Source: Alphaproteobacteria bacterium (GTDB lineage: Bacteria; Pseudomonadota; Alphaproteobacteria; Reyranellales; Reyranellaceae). From it: DNA of 64,000 nucleotides. This document shows, in pieces, positions 8,438 through 17,448 of the stretch (the stretch's first letter is position 1; every line of letters begins with the position of its first letter). The translations under genes and the position numbers were made by a program. The notes beneath the pieces are model-generated. The model was not told the DNA's origin. It did not search any database and worked only from the letters and a program-made list of their open reading frames with translations. The DNA is taken from assembly GCA_016869975.1 (NCBI GenBank), contig VGCZ01000011.1, forward strand, positions 57,148 through 121,147, in the 5' to 3' direction.

Positions 8438-9043
8438 ATGGTCAAGCCGTATCAGCTGTTCGTCCGCCTCGCGCCCGCACTCGCGGCCGCGTCGGTGGTG
8501 GCGCTCACGTCCGCCGCCGGCTTCGCCGCCGACCCGGCCAAGAAGGGCATGCCGCAATTCGATCCGACGACGATGCCCAGCCAGATTTTCTGGCTGATCG
8601 TCTGCTTCGCGATCCTTTACGTGATCATGTCCAAGGTCGTGATGCCGACGCTCGGCGGCACGATCGAGGCGCGTGCCGCCAAGATCCAGGGCGACCTGGA
8701 CGCGGCGGCCAAAGCGCGCGACGAGGCCAAGGCGGCGCTGGCGCATTACGAGAAGTCGATCGCCGACGCCCGCGCCGAGGCGCAGACCGCCAACCGCGCG
8801 GCGGCCGACGCCGCCTCGGCGGCGACCAATGCGAAGCTGACCGAGGTCGGCCAGCGCATCGGCGGCGAGATCGCCGCCGCGGAGACGCGCATCGCCGAGG
8901 CGCGCCAGGCCGCGATGGGCAATGTCCGCTCGATGGCGGTCGAGGTGGCGCAGGCCGCCTACGCCAAGCTGGTCGGCGGCCAAGCCGACGCGGCGCGGGT
9001 CGACACCTTGGTCGGCGCGGCGCTGCAGGGAGGCAGGCGATGA
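8438..9043 (+). CDS. ATP synthase F0 subunit b' (AtpF'/AtpG)
   Basis: One of two b-type stator subunits (201 residues from this start). It has a membrane anchor (IFWLIVCFAILYVIMSKVVMP) preceded by a long N-terminal hydrophobic segment, then a long charged Ala-rich coiled coil. The pair of unequal b subunits, b' and b, is characteristic of alphaproteobacteria and phototrophs. ATG 8438 has GGAG at 8426-8429; an in-frame GTG at 8429 is the alternative. It overlaps the next gene by four bases (ATGA). Confidence 0.9.
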   Translation: MVKPYQLFVRLAPALAAASVVALTSAAGFAADPAKKGMPQFDPTTMPSQIFWLIVCFAILYVIMSKVVMPTLGGTIEARAAKIQGDLDAAAKARDEAKAALAHYEKSIADARAEAQTANRAAADAASAATNAKLTEVGQRIGGEIAAAETRIAEARQAAMGNVRSMAVEVAQAAYAKLVGGQADAARVDTLVGAALQGGRR

Positions 9044-9570
9044 TCGGCTCGGCATGGGCCGCCGGCCCGGGTGGCGCGAGCGGCTCGATCTTCTCCGACC
9101 CGACCTTCTGGGTCGCGGTGTCCTTCGTGATCTTCCTGGCGCTGGCCGGCAAGGCGGCGTGGAAGGGCATTACCGGCATGCTCGACCAGCGCGCCGTGGC
9201 GATCACCAAACAGCTCGACGACGCGATGAAGCTGCGCGCCGAGGCCGAGGCGACGCTCGCCGAGTACAAGATGAAGCGCGACGCCGCCGAGAGTGAGGCC
9301 AAGGGTATCATCGACCTCGCCAAGGCCGAGGCCGCTTCGCTCAAGACGCGCGCCGAGACCGAGCTCGCCAACACCATCAAGCTGCGCGAGCGTCAGGCGC
9401 TGGACCGCATCGCCCAGGCCGAGGCCAAGGCCATGGCCGAGGTGCGCGCCACCGCCGTCGACGCCGCGATCTCCGCCACCCGCACCTTGCTGGAGGATCG
9501 CATGAAGGCGGGCCAGGGCAGCGAGCTGGTGGATCAGGCGATCGCGGATTTACCCAGGCGGTTGAACTGA
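9040..9570 (+). CDS. atpF: ATP synthase F0 subunit b
   Basis: Second b-type peripheral stalk subunit (176 residues). It has an N-terminal membrane helix (FWVAVSFVIFLALAGKAAW) and a long heptad-like charged helix containing ITKQLDDAMKLRAEAEATL, which connects F0 to F1. It is translationally coupled to b' through an ATGA overlap. An intrinsic terminator lies 26 bases after the stop, so the F0 operon ends here and the F1 genes must lie elsewhere. Confidence 0.94.
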   Translation: MIGSAWAAGPGGASGSIFSDPTFWVAVSFVIFLALAGKAAWKGITGMLDQRAVAITKQLDDAMKLRAEAEATLAEYKMKRDAAESEAKGIIDLAKAEAASLKTRAETELANTIKLRERQALDRIAQAEAKAMAEVRATAVDAAISATRTLLEDRMKAGQGSELVDQAIADLPRRLN

Positions 9571-9595
9571 GCCGCGATAGACGCAGTGCAACGAC

Positions 9596-9622
9596 AAACC
9601 CCGTCCAGAAGGCGGGGTTTTT
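9596..9622 (+). terminator. Intrinsic terminator of the F0 operon
   Basis: AAACCCCG pairs with CGGGGTTT around a 9-base loop and runs into TTTTT. It lies 26 bases after the atpF stop. Confidence 0.9.
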
Positions 9623-9647
9623 CTTTGGGCGATGCTAAACTGCGCCA

Positions 9648-10151
9648 ATGTCCGCCGCATCCCTCGCCGACCGCCATCCGCGCGACACGCCGTGGCTGAT
9701 CGTGCTGTGGGCGTTGACGGCGATCTGCCTCGCGCTTGGCCTTGCTGTACCCGCGGTGAAGGTCACCAAGGTGCGCCTGTTCGACTCCACGCACAGCGTG
9801 CTGTCGGGCATCCAGGATCTGTGGTTCTCCGAGTCCTGGCCGCTGGCGATCGTCATCGCCGCCTTCTCGGTCGCGTTGCCGGTGGTGAAGCTGCTGGTCG
9901 CCGCCTTCCTGTGGCTGACGCCTTACCATCGCACCGGCCCGCTGCACTCGATCGCCGTCGGCATCGGCAAATGGTCGATGCTCGACGTGCTGGTGGTGGC
10001 GATCATCGTCGTGTCGTTGCAGGGTGATTTCCTGGTGCGCTTCCGCGCCCAGAACGGCATCTATCTCTTCGGCGCCTCGGCGCTCTTCGCCATGGTGCTG
10101 ACGGCCTGGATCGACCGCCGCCGGCGTCAGGCCGATGGCGAGAGACGCTGA
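9648..10151 (+). CDS. PqiA/LetA-like inner membrane protein, single domain
   Basis: A 167-residue membrane protein with about four hydrophobic segments. It contains the family signature GKWSMLDVLVVAIIV and the SESWPLAIVIAAFSVALPVVKLL segment seen in the paraquat-inducible A (PqiA/LetA) domain. Enterobacterial PqiA has two such domains plus zinc-ribbon cysteines; this protein has one domain and no CxxC pairs. Related proteins work with MCE proteins in lipid transport across the envelope. No MCE gene is next to it, so that role is inferred. It begins right after the atp terminator. Confidence 0.75.
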   Translation: MSAASLADRHPRDTPWLIVLWALTAICLALGLAVPAVKVTKVRLFDSTHSVLSGIQDLWFSESWPLAIVIAAFSVALPVVKLLVAAFLWLTPYHRTGPLHSIAVGIGKWSMLDVLVVAIIVVSLQGDFLVRFRAQNGIYLFGASALFAMVLTAWIDRRRRQADGERR

Positions 10152-10163
10152 ACGGAGCGTGCG

Positions 10164-10508
10164 ATGGTGAAGTGGGTTCCGGTCGAGGCCGCGACGGTGC
10201 GGCGATACCTTTCCCGGGCGTTGACCGCAGTCGGTGGCGTGGGTGGTGTCGCCGGCGGCGCCGCGCAGGTCGCGGGTGCCCTGCTCAACAACACCAAACC
10301 AGCCGAGGACGTGATCCTCGGCGCGTTGCTCAAAGGACCCGCGTCCGTCGGCGATCTCGTGCCGATCGTCGGGTCGGCCGCGACAGTGCCGCCGGCGGTC
10401 GAGAACCTGCACAAGCTGCGCCTAATCACCACCGAGGACGTCGACGGCGATCTGCGGGTGGCGTTGACCGACCAGGGGCGAAAGGTGGCGGCGGCGCTAA
10501 AGGTTTGA
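10164..10508 (+). CDS. Unknown small protein, possible winged-helix fold
   Basis: A 114-residue protein with no family I can name. It has a Gly/Ala-rich, possibly membrane-active N-terminal half (AVGGVGGVAGGAAQVAGALL). The C-terminal part (VENLHKLRLITTEDVDGDLRVALTDQGRKVAAAL) looks like the wing and last helix of a small DNA-binding or MarR-like fold. ATG 10164 lies 12 bases after the PqiA-like gene, so the two are probably co-transcribed. It is convergent with the dioxygenase gene. Confidence 0.6.
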   Translation: MVKWVPVEAATVRRYLSRALTAVGGVGGVAGGAAQVAGALLNNTKPAEDVILGALLKGPASVGDLVPIVGSAATVPPAVENLHKLRLITTEDVDGDLRVALTDQGRKVAAALKV

Positions 10509-10556
10509 ACCGCGTCGACGCCACATAGCGTGGCTCGCGTTCGAGATGCGCCGACG

Positions 10557-11375
10557 TCAGGCGGACGACCAGGCGCGACGATAGGTGCGCGCGAAGCGCT
10601 CGTAAAATGCGCGCGCCGCGCGCGGCAACGAGGCCATACGTACGGCGCTCGGCATGCACGCCTTGGGCGTCAGTGCCCGCTCGGCCGTGCCACGCGTCAT
10701 GTAGATCACGTCGAAGGTGCGACGCGCCGGTTCGCGCCGATAGAGCCCCTGGTGGATCGACCATGCGTTAAACAACATCGCGTCGCCGGCTTCCAAAGGA
10801 ACCGACACTGCGCCGACGGGATCGCCCGGCTCGCGGTCACGTCGGATCGCCCATTCCCGCGCGGTATCCCAACGGCGATGCGAGCCCGGCACGATCCTCA
10901 GCCAGGGATCGTCCTCAAGCGCGACGCGGAAATGCACGCCGGTGCCTTCGGCGATGTGTCGTCGCTCTGTCTCTGCATCGAGCGCGAGGAACTGCGAGTC
11001 GCGGTGCCACCCGCCATCCCAATCGGCGCCCCGTTGCTCCATGAAGTATTGCGTGTTGTGGAACAGCGGCGTGCCGCCGGTTATCGCTTCGATCAGGTCG
11101 AGCACGCTGGGCTCGGCGACGAAGCGTAGAATCTCCGCCGGCACGCGGCCATCGTCATACCAACGCGGATGGGTGAGATCGGCCATGTTGCTGAGCGGGC
11201 CGTCGCGACGCTGTGGCGGCAGTCGCGCACGCCACGCCCGCTCCGCGCGATCACAGGCGGCGCGTACCCGTTTGCGATCGCGCCATCCCATGAAGCGCGG
11301 CAGAACGACATAGCCGCGTGTGCGCCAGTAATAGGCGAGCGCTCCTACCTTCCTCCGCTTCGCGGGGGAAGGCAC
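10557..11375 (-). CDS. Phytanoyl-CoA dioxygenase (PhyH) family protein
   Basis: Fe(II)/2-oxoglutarate-dependent dioxygenase-like protein of 272 residues. The first metal ligands are in GGWHRDSQFL (HxD). The distal His and the 2-oxoglutarate-binding Arg are in WSIHQGLYRREPARRTFDV. The substrate is not predictable. The start used is GTG 11375, four bases after the gcvPB stop, so it may be the last gene of the glycine cleavage operon. Its first codons are encoded by a hairpin (11348-11373) of the family seen elsewhere in this window, so the true start may be a little further in. Confidence 0.8.
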   Translation of the reverse strand: MPSPAKRRKVGALAYYWRTRGYVVLPRFMGWRDRKRVRAACDRAERAWRARLPPQRRDGPLSNMADLTHPRWYDDGRVPAEILRFVAEPSVLDLIEAITGGTPLFHNTQYFMEQRGADWDGGWHRDSQFLALDAETERRHIAEGTGVHFRVALEDDPWLRIVPGSHRRWDTAREWAIRRDREPGDPVGAVSVPLEAGDAMLFNAWSIHQGLYRREPARRTFDVIYMTRGTAERALTPKACMPSAVRMASLPRAARAFYERFARTYRRAWSSA

Positions 11376-11379
11376 TTGC

Positions 11380-12972
11380 CTACTCCGCCGCCTGGCGTGT
11401 CGGCGCGTCGGTCGGCGGGTTGTTGCTGGGCTTCCAGCGTAGCACCGGCTTGCGCGCCGCGAGCGTCTCGTCGAGACGGCGGCGCGGCGCCATCGTCGGC
11501 GCGGCGCGGAATTCCTCGACCGCGGTGCCGGTCTTGGCCTTGCGCGCGAGATGCAACAGCGCGTCGCAGAACTGGTCGAGCGACTCCTTGGGCTGCGTCT
11601 CGGTCGGCTCGATCAAGAGCGCGCCATGCACGACCAGCGGGAAGTACATGGTCATCGGGTGGAAGCCCTCGTCGATCATCGCCTTCGCGAAGTCGAGCGT
11701 GCTCACACCGGTGTCCTTGAGAAAGCTGTCGTCGAACAGCGCCTCGTGCATGCAGGGGCCGCCGAAGGCCGGCGTCATCTCAACGCTGAGCCGCGCCATG
11801 ACGTAGTTGGCGCTGAGCACCGCGTCCTCGGCGACCTGCTTCAGGCCGTCCGAGCCGTGGCTCATCATGTAGGCCAGCGCGCGGGTGAACATACCCATCT
11901 GGCCGTGGAACGCTTTCAGGCGGCCCAGCGGCTGGCCGTCGACGGACGCGCCCTCCTCGGCCGCGCGCCAGCCTTGGGCGTCGCGCACGATCCAGGGCCG
12001 CGGCGCGTAAGCGGCGAGTCGATCCGACAGCACGACGGGCCCCGAGCCTGGCCCGCCGCCGCCATGCGGCGTCGAGAAGGTCTTGTGCAGGTTGATGTGC
12101 ATGCAGTCGACGCCGAGATCGCCCGGCCGCACACGGCCGACGATGGCGTTGTAGTTGGCGCCGTCGCAGTAGAAATAGGCGCCCACCGCGTGTACCGCGT
12201 CGGCGACGTCGCGGATGTCACGCTCGAACAGCCCGCAGGTATTGGGGTTGGTGAGCATGATGGCGGCGACATCGGGACCCAGCGCCGCCTTGAGCGCCGC
12301 GACATCGACATGGCCGTCGTCGGTGGCCGGGATCGGCTTCACGACAAAACCCAACGCCGCGGCGGTGGCGGGGTTGGTGCCGTGCGCCGACTCGGGCACC
12401 AGCACGGTCTTGCGCTGGCTTTCGCCCCGCGCGTGCAACGCGGCGGCGATCGCCATCATGCCGCACATCTCGCCATGCGCGCCGGCCGCCGGCGACATCG
12501 CCACCGCCGGCATGCCGGTCAACGTCTTGAGCCAGCGCGCCAGCTCGTCGATCAGCTCGAAGGCGCCCTGCACGGTCGATTGCGGCTGCAGCGGGTGGAC
12601 ATCGGCGAAGCCGGGCAGACGCGCGATCTTCTCGTTAAGCCGGGGGTTGTGCTTCATGGTGCACGAGCCCAGCGGATAGAGGCCCATGTCGATGGCGTAG
12701 TTCTTCTGCGACAGGCGCGTGTAGTGCTGCACCACCTGCGGCTCGGCGAGGCCAGGCAAGCCGATCGCGCCGCGCCGGCGCAGGCCGTTGAGACGATCGG
12801 CGACCTTGGGTGGCTCCGGCAGGTCGACACCGCAGCGGCCGGGTTGGCCCATCTCGAAGATCAGCTTCTCCTCGAGCTGCAGCGCGCGGTTGCCGGTGAA
12901 GGTCGGCGCGGTGGTGCCTGACGCGGACAGCGCGCCGCTGCGGCCCTGGGAGCGATCGAGCGACTGGACCAT
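11380..12972 (-). CDS. gcvPB: Glycine dehydrogenase (decarboxylating) subunit 2
   Basis: PLP-binding half of the split P-protein of the glycine cleavage system (530 residues). It decarboxylates glycine and passes the aminomethyl group to the lipoyl arm of GcvH. The PLP lysine is in HINLHKTFSTPHGGGGPG. Also present is the ESAHGTNPATA segment. ATG 12972 overlaps the last base of the gcvPA stop (TGATG). The N-terminus is about 30 residues longer than in short homologues. It belongs to a gcvT-H-PA-PB operon under a glycine riboswitch. Confidence 0.95.
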   Translation of the reverse strand: MVQSLDRSQGRSGALSASGTTAPTFTGNRALQLEEKLIFEMGQPGRCGVDLPEPPKVADRLNGLRRRGAIGLPGLAEPQVVQHYTRLSQKNYAIDMGLYPLGSCTMKHNPRLNEKIARLPGFADVHPLQPQSTVQGAFELIDELARWLKTLTGMPAVAMSPAAGAHGEMCGMMAIAAALHARGESQRKTVLVPESAHGTNPATAAALGFVVKPIPATDDGHVDVAALKAALGPDVAAIMLTNPNTCGLFERDIRDVADAVHAVGAYFYCDGANYNAIVGRVRPGDLGVDCMHINLHKTFSTPHGGGGPGSGPVVLSDRLAAYAPRPWIVRDAQGWRAAEEGASVDGQPLGRLKAFHGQMGMFTRALAYMMSHGSDGLKQVAEDAVLSANYVMARLSVEMTPAFGGPCMHEALFDDSFLKDTGVSTLDFAKAMIDEGFHPMTMYFPLVVHGALLIEPTETQPKESLDQFCDALLHLARKAKTGTAVEEFRAAPTMAPRRRLDETLAARKPVLRWKPSNNPPTDAPTRQAAE

Positions 12973-14318
12973 CACAGCACCTCCTGGAGCGCGCGGGCGA
13001 ATGCAGCGATATCGGCGTCGGTCACCGTCTCGGTGGCCGCGACCAGCAACAGGTCGGCGACGGCCGGATCGTCGGGAATCAGGCGCGACACCGGCACGCC
13101 GCCCAGCACACCCTTGGCCGCGAGCCGCTCGACGACGGGCGCCGCGGGCTTGGGCAGCCTCACCGTGAACTCGTTGAAGAAGGCGCTGTTGAGCACGCTC
13201 ACGCCCTTGACCTGCGCCAGCGCGTCGGCGGTCTTCACGGCGGTGGTGTGGTTCAGCGCGGCCAGCCGCGTGAAGCCGGCCTCGCCCAGCAGGGTGAGAT
13301 GGATGGTGAAGGCCAGCGCGCACAAACCGGAGTTGGTGCAGATGTTGCTGGTCGCCTTCTCACGCCTGATGTGCTGCTCGCGCGTCGACAGCGTCAGCAC
13401 AAAGCCGCGCTGGCCATCGGCGTCGACGGTCTCGCCGACCAGCCTGCCCGGCATCTGCCGCACGAACTTGTCGCGCGTGGCGAACAGCCCGACATAGGGG
13501 CCGCCGAAATTCAGGCCGACGCCCAGCGACTGGCCTTCCGCCACGACGATGTCCGCGCCCATCTCGCCCGGCGGCGTCAGCAGGCCGAGCGACACGATCT
13601 CGGTGACGACGACGATCAGCAACGCGCCCGCGTCGTGGCAGGCCTTGGCCAGTGGCGAGAGGTCGCGTACGTGGCCGAACACGCTGGGGTTCTGCACCAC
13701 GACGCAGGACGTGTCCTTGTCGACCTGCGCCGCGAGGTCCTCGATGCCAGTGGCGTCGGGTGCGGCGCCCACGGCCGTGAAGCCCTGCCAGCGCGCGGTG
13801 GTCTCGATCACGGCGCGGTACTGCGGGTGCAGGCCGCCAGAGAGAATGGCTTTGGCGCGACGGGTAACGCGATTGGCCATCAGCACGGCCTCGGCGGCGC
13901 CGGTGCTGGCGTCGTACATCGAGGCGTTGGCGACATCCATGCCGGTGAGCAGCGCGATCTGCGTCTGGAACTCGAACAGGTATTGCAACGTGCCCTGGGT
14001 GATCTCGGGCTGGTACGGCGTGTACGACGTGAGGAACTCGCCGCGCTGGATCAGGTGATCGACGCTCGAGGGCACATGGTGCTTGTAGGCGCCGGCGCCG
14101 ACGAAGAACGGCCCGGCGCCGGCGGCGCGGTTCTTGGCCGCCATCGCCGACAGCGCACGATCGACCTCGAGCTCGCCCATGTGGTCGGCGAGGCCGTCGA
14201 TCTTGCCCTTCAGGCGCGCCGCTTCCGGCACGTCGCGGAACAGCTCGTCGACCGAGCGCACGCCAATGACCGAGAGCATCTCGCTCCGGTCGGCGTCGGT
14301 GAGGGGGAGGTAGCGCAT
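12972..14318 (-). CDS. gcvPA: Glycine dehydrogenase (decarboxylating) subunit 1
   Basis: The other half of the split P-protein (448 residues), forming the heteromeric decarboxylase with GcvPB. Family landmarks are [15 protein letters not shown] at the N-terminus, [20 protein letters not shown], and [18 protein letters not shown] in the second half. ATG 14318 lies two bases after the gcvH stop, so the genes are tightly coupled. The split form of GcvP is common in alphaproteobacteria. Confidence 0.95.
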   Translation of the reverse strand: MRYLPLTDADRSEMLSVIGVRSVDELFRDVPEAARLKGKIDGLADHMGELEVDRALSAMAAKNRAAGAGPFFVGAGAYKHHVPSSVDHLIQRGEFLTSYTPYQPEITQGTLQYLFEFQTQIALLTGMDVANASMYDASTGAAEAVLMANRVTRRAKAILSGGLHPQYRAVIETTARWQGFTAVGAAPDATGIEDLAAQVDKDTSCVVVQNPSVFGHVRDLSPLAKACHDAGALLIVVVTEIVSLGLLTPPGEMGADIVVAEGQSLGVGLNFGGPYVGLFATRDKFVRQMPGRLVGETVDADGQRGFVLTLSTREQHIRREKATSNICTNSGLCALAFTIHLTLLGEAGFTRLAALNHTTAVKTADALAQVKGVSVLNSAFFNEFTVRLPKPAAPVVERLAAKGVLGGVPVSRLIPDDPAVADLLLVAATETVTDADIAAFARALQEVL

Positions 14319-14320
14319 CG

Positions 14321-14692
14321 TTACTCGAGGCCTTTCACGTAGTTGGCGTAGCCCGCCTCGTCCATCAGCTCGCCGAGCTCGCCTTTGTTGGCGATCTTCA
14401 GCTTGAAGAACCAGGCCTTGCCCATCGGATCGGCGTTGACGTCGCCGGGCGAGTCCGAGAGCGCCGCATTGGCCTCGACGACCGTGCCGCCAACCGGCGC
14501 GTAGATGTCCGAGGCCGCCTTCACCGATTCGACCACCGCGATCTCGCCGCCCTTCTCGACCACACGGCCGACCTCCGGCACTTCGACGAACACGACGTCG
14601 CCCAATTGCTGCTGGGCGTAGTCGGTGATGCCGACCGTGCCGATATCGCCTTCGACGCGCACCCACTCGTGCTCTTTCGAGAATTTCAGCAC
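14321..14692 (-). CDS. gcvH: Glycine cleavage system H protein
   Basis: Lipoyl carrier of the glycine cleavage complex (123 residues). The lipoyl-lysine motif is [14 protein letters not shown] and the N-terminus is the usual [10 protein letters not shown]. The start is GTG at 14692, which fits the family N-terminus exactly; longer reading of the frame runs into gcvT. It lies 13 bases after the gcvT stop. Confidence 0.95.
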   Translation of the reverse strand: MLKFSKEHEWVRVEGDIGTVGITDYAQQQLGDVVFVEVPEVGRVVEKGGEIAVVESVKAASDIYAPVGGTVVEANAALSDSPGDVNADPMGKAWFFKLKIANKGELGELMDEAGYANYVKGLE

Positions 14693-14705
14693 TGTCGCTC
14701 TCCCC

Positions 14706-15833
14706 TTAGCCGCGGAAATAGGTGTGTTTGACGAACGGCATCGGTACCACCTCGGCCGCGGCCGGCTTGCCGCGCACGACAAGCGCAAGCTTCGTGCCGT
14801 TGGCGGCGTGCGCGCGTTCGACATAGCCCATGGCCATCGGTCCATTGAGCGACGGCCCGAAGCCGCCCGACGTCACCTTGCCGACCACCTTGCCGGCGCC
14901 GTCGACGATCTCCGCGCCTTCGCGCGCGATGGTGCGGCCCTCGGGCTTGAGCCCGACGCGCCGACGCGGCGCGCCCTCGGCGATCTGCTTCTGGACCACC
15001 GCGGCGCCGGGAAAGCCGCCCTGCGCGCGGCGCTCCTTGCCGACGCTCCACAGCAGCCCGGCCTCGATCGGCGTGGTCGTGGTGTCGATGTCATGGCCGT
15101 AGAGGCAGAGGCCGGCCTCCAGGCGCAGCGAGTCGCGCGCGCCCAGCCCGATCGGCTTGACCTCGGCGTTGGACAGCAAGAGGCGCGCGACATGCGTCGC
15201 CGAACTGGCCGGCGTAGCGATCTCGTAGCCGTCGCAGCCGGTATAGCCGGAGCGCGTGACGTAGCACTCGACGCCGTCGATGCGCAGGAAGGCGCCGGTC
15301 ATGAACACCATCGCGCGCGCCTGCGCCGCGTAGCGGCTCAGCACATCGACCGCCCTGGGCCCCTGCAACGCCAACAGGCCGCGCGCGAACATCGGCTCGA
15401 TCTCGACGCGATTCTCGATGCCCTTACGGATATGCGCGAGGTCCTCGTGCTTGCACGCGGCGTTGACCACCAGCAGCAGGTGATCGCCGGTGCTGGTCAC
15501 CATCAGGTCGTCGAGGATGCCGCCTTGATCGTTGGTCAGCTGCGTGTAGCGCATCTGGCCGGGCTTCAGGCCACGGATGTCGCCGGGCACCAGCGACTCC
15601 AGCGCGCCCACGAGATCCTGGCCCGGTTTCGCGGTCAGCCGGATCTGGCCCATATGCGAGACGTCGAACAGGCCGCAGGCGCCGCGCGTATGCAGGTGCT
15701 CGCCGAGCACGCCCATCGGATACTGCACCGGCATCTCGTAGCCGGCGAAGGGCACCATCTTGCCGCCGAGCTCGCGGTGCAGATCGTATAGCGGCGTACG
15801 CTGAAGCGGGGCAGACGAGGGGGCGTCGGTCAC
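14706..15833 (-). CDS. gcvT: Glycine cleavage system aminomethyltransferase (T protein)
   Basis: Transfers the methylene group from aminomethyl-lipoyl GcvH to tetrahydrofolate (375 residues). Seen are the N-terminal LYDLHRELGGKMVPFAGYEMPVQY, the folate-binding region with TRSGYTGCDGYEIATP, and the C-terminal barrel with LNGPMAMGYVERA. The start is GTG 15833. It is the first gene of the gcv operon, and about 45 bases separate it from the tandem glycine riboswitch. Confidence 0.95.
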   Translation of the reverse strand: MTDAPSSAPLQRTPLYDLHRELGGKMVPFAGYEMPVQYPMGVLGEHLHTRGACGLFDVSHMGQIRLTAKPGQDLVGALESLVPGDIRGLKPGQMRYTQLTNDQGGILDDLMVTSTGDHLLLVVNAACKHEDLAHIRKGIENRVEIEPMFARGLLALQGPRAVDVLSRYAAQARAMVFMTGAFLRIDGVECYVTRSGYTGCDGYEIATPASSATHVARLLLSNAEVKPIGLGARDSLRLEAGLCLYGHDIDTTTTPIEAGLLWSVGKERRAQGGFPGAAVVQKQIAEGAPRRRVGLKPEGRTIAREGAEIVDGAGKVVGKVTSGGFGPSLNGPMAMGYVERAHAANGTKLALVVRGKPAAAEVVPMPFVKHTYFRG

Positions 15834-15879
15834 CGGTCACCTCTACAGAATCGGCGCATGACGACGCCCGATGGCATCG

Positions 15880-16095
15880 CCCGCGCCCCCTCTGTCCGGT
15901 GACCTGAAAGATTGGCCGGTGCGCGTGGACTCGCGCCGCCGACTTACCTCGTCGGTGGGCCGCCCCACGCTTCTCGCGCACGCGGCCGCTTTCCAGAGCG
16001 CCATCCCCCCACGGTCCTTGATGCCTGAGAGTTTCCGGGGCGGTTGCTCCTTCGGCGGCGCCTCCGCCGAAACGGACACGCTCTCTCCCATGGGG
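15880..16095 (-). promoter_or_regulatory. Tandem glycine riboswitch upstream of gcvT
   Basis: Read on the minus strand. The first aptamer (about 16093-15998) contains GGGAGAG, GCCGAAGGAGCAA, AAACTCTCAGGCA and AAGGACCG. The linker GCTCTGGAAAGC opens the second aptamer (about 15997-15884), which contains ACCGACGAGGTAA, AATCTTTCAGGT and GGACAGAGG. These are the conserved core blocks of the glycine riboswitch in tandem order. It ends about 45 bases before the gcvT GTG, so it should control the whole gcv operon, normally as an ON switch with glycine. Confidence 0.92.
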
Positions 16096-16189
16096 ATCAT
16101 CTGGCGCGCGCACCATAGCGATGGGTCCGGAGCGGGGCAACGTCGCGTGTCGTGGCGGATCGGTGGAAAAGCAGCTCGAAGATTTATTG

Positions 16190-16219
16190 AACACCGTTCA
16201 TATTATCATGAGCGGTGTT
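16190..16219. promoter_or_regulatory. Inverted repeat before a small membrane ORF
   Basis: AACACCGTTCAT and ATGAGCGGTGTT are complementary with one mismatch, separated by ATTATC. No T tract follows. It ends 16 bases before the ATG at 16236 and could be an operator or a hairpin in the leader. Confidence 0.5.
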
Positions 16220-16235
16220 TAACTCGGAGATCATC

Positions 16236-16652
16236 ATGTGGAAGCGAAACGATTCAAACTGCCGGGCACTATTGTTTGGCGTGGTCGCAGCGATGGCCGG
16301 CGTTGGCGGCGCAATCAAGAGCCGCCATGCCGACTTCGCGGTGTTTTTCTTCACCTTCTCATTCATGTACGCGCACTTCACGACATTGCCGACGCTGATC
16401 GTGCTGATGGGAGCCGGGATGGGGATCTGGCTGGTGTTGTGCTCAGAGGAAGCGACAGCATCTTCACCGTCGTCGTCATCCCGATCCTTGCGTGTCCGGA
16501 ACATCAGAGCGCGTTATCGCTTATGCGTCCCAACGAAAGACCTGCGAATCGTTGCGCCACACTGGTGGCTTGCCCTCACCTTCGGTGATGACGACATAGT
16601 CGCCCTACGACGCACCCAGCCCGGCGCGCTTCCGCCACCTGTGCCAAATTGA
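16236..16652 (+). CDS. Doubtful small membrane protein
   Basis: An open frame of 138 residues with no recognised family. It has a CGGAG ribosome site at good spacing before ATG 16236 and two hydrophobic stretches (LLFGVVAAMAGVGGAI and a Phe-rich one continuing into TLPTLIVLMGAGMGIWLVL). After about residue 85 the sequence turns Ser/Arg-rich and loses any protein-like character, so the real gene may be degraded at its 3' end. Local base composition is less GC-rich than in the neighbours. It could be a remnant of acquired DNA or not a gene. Confidence 0.35.
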   Translation: MWKRNDSNCRALLFGVVAAMAGVGGAIKSRHADFAVFFFTFSFMYAHFTTLPTLIVLMGAGMGIWLVLCSEEATASSPSSSSRSLRVRNIRARYRLCVPTKDLRIVAPHWWLALTFGDDDIVALRRTQPGALPPPVPN

Positions 16653-16740
16653 CGAGCGGGCGCCGCGTAGCTGCATAGCGTGTGGTCGTTTCTCGTGCAG
16701 TTGAACGGAATGGGCGATCAATCGCTTTTGCATGAGAGTA

Positions 16741-16813
16741 ACGCTATCAAGAATCATTCAGTAACCACATATTGTGCATACGGCGTGCTAGCAACTCTAT
16801 ATGTAGATAGCGT
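16741..16813. promoter_or_regulatory. AT-rich segment with spaced inverted repeat upstream of a tetR gene
   Basis: ACGCTATC at 16741-16748 and GATAGCGT at 16806-16813 are perfect complements on either side of about 57 AT-rich bases. The segment is clearly less GC-rich than the rest of the window and lies 50 bases before the TetR-family gene, so it probably holds that gene's promoter. Confidence 0.4.
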
Positions 16814-16863
16814 GAGCGAGTTTCACCTTTCCAGCAAGGGCGGGTGGAAGTACAATAACCGCA

Positions 16864-17439
16864 ATGGGGAAGGCAGACGACACCAAGCGGCGCGTTGAGC
16901 GCGCGGCGTTGACCCTGTTCATGGCGCGCGGTGTGGCCGAGACCACGACGCGTGAGATCGCTATGGCGGCGTCGGTCGCCGAAGGTACGATCTACCGCTA
17001 TTTCCCATCCAAGGACGCGCTGGCCCTCGATCTGTTCACCCGCCACCACGTGGCGCTGGCCGACGCGCTCTTGCAGGCGCATCAGCCGCACAAGAAGCTC
17101 AAGCAGAAGACCGAAGCGATCGTGCGCTGCTACTGCGAGTGGGCCGACGCCGACTGGACCGTCTTCGCCTATCATCTGCTGACGCAGCACCACTTCCTCG
17201 CCAGCCTGTCCGAGGATCTGCCCAATCCGGTCGACGTGGTCCGCGACGTGATCGCCCAGTCGATGGCCGCCGGCGAGATCGCCAAGCGCGACCTCGACGG
17301 CATGACCGCCGCCGTGGTCGGCATCGTGCTGCAGGCGGCGGTGTTCAAGGTCTACGGCCGCATCAACGGGCCGCTCATGGACCACGCGCCGCTGTTCACA
17401 GAGTCGGCCTGGGCGGTGCTCGCCGGCCCGAAATCCTGA
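16864..17439 (+). CDS. TetR/AcrR family transcriptional regulator
   Basis: A 191-residue repressor-like protein. The N-terminal helix-turn-helix is typical (TLFMARGVAETTTREIAMAA then SVAEGTIYRYFPSKDAL). The C-terminal ligand domain is helical and not diagnostic. No target operon is divergent from it; the nearest genes downstream are convergent. The ligand and targets are unknown. Confidence 0.88.
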   Translation: MGKADDTKRRVERAALTLFMARGVAETTTREIAMAASVAEGTIYRYFPSKDALALDLFTRHHVALADALLQAHQPHKKLKQKTEAIVRCYCEWADADWTVFAYHLLTQHHFLASLSEDLPNPVDVVRDVIAQSMAAGEIAKRDLDGMTAAVVGIVLQAAVFKVYGRINGPLMDHAPLFTESAWAVLAGPKS

Positions 17440-17448
17440 GGCCGCTTA

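Noticed and set aside
16680..16898. A 72-codon frame before the TetR gene
   Set aside because: It lies in the AT-rich promoter region and overlaps the TetR start without a ribosome site or motif.
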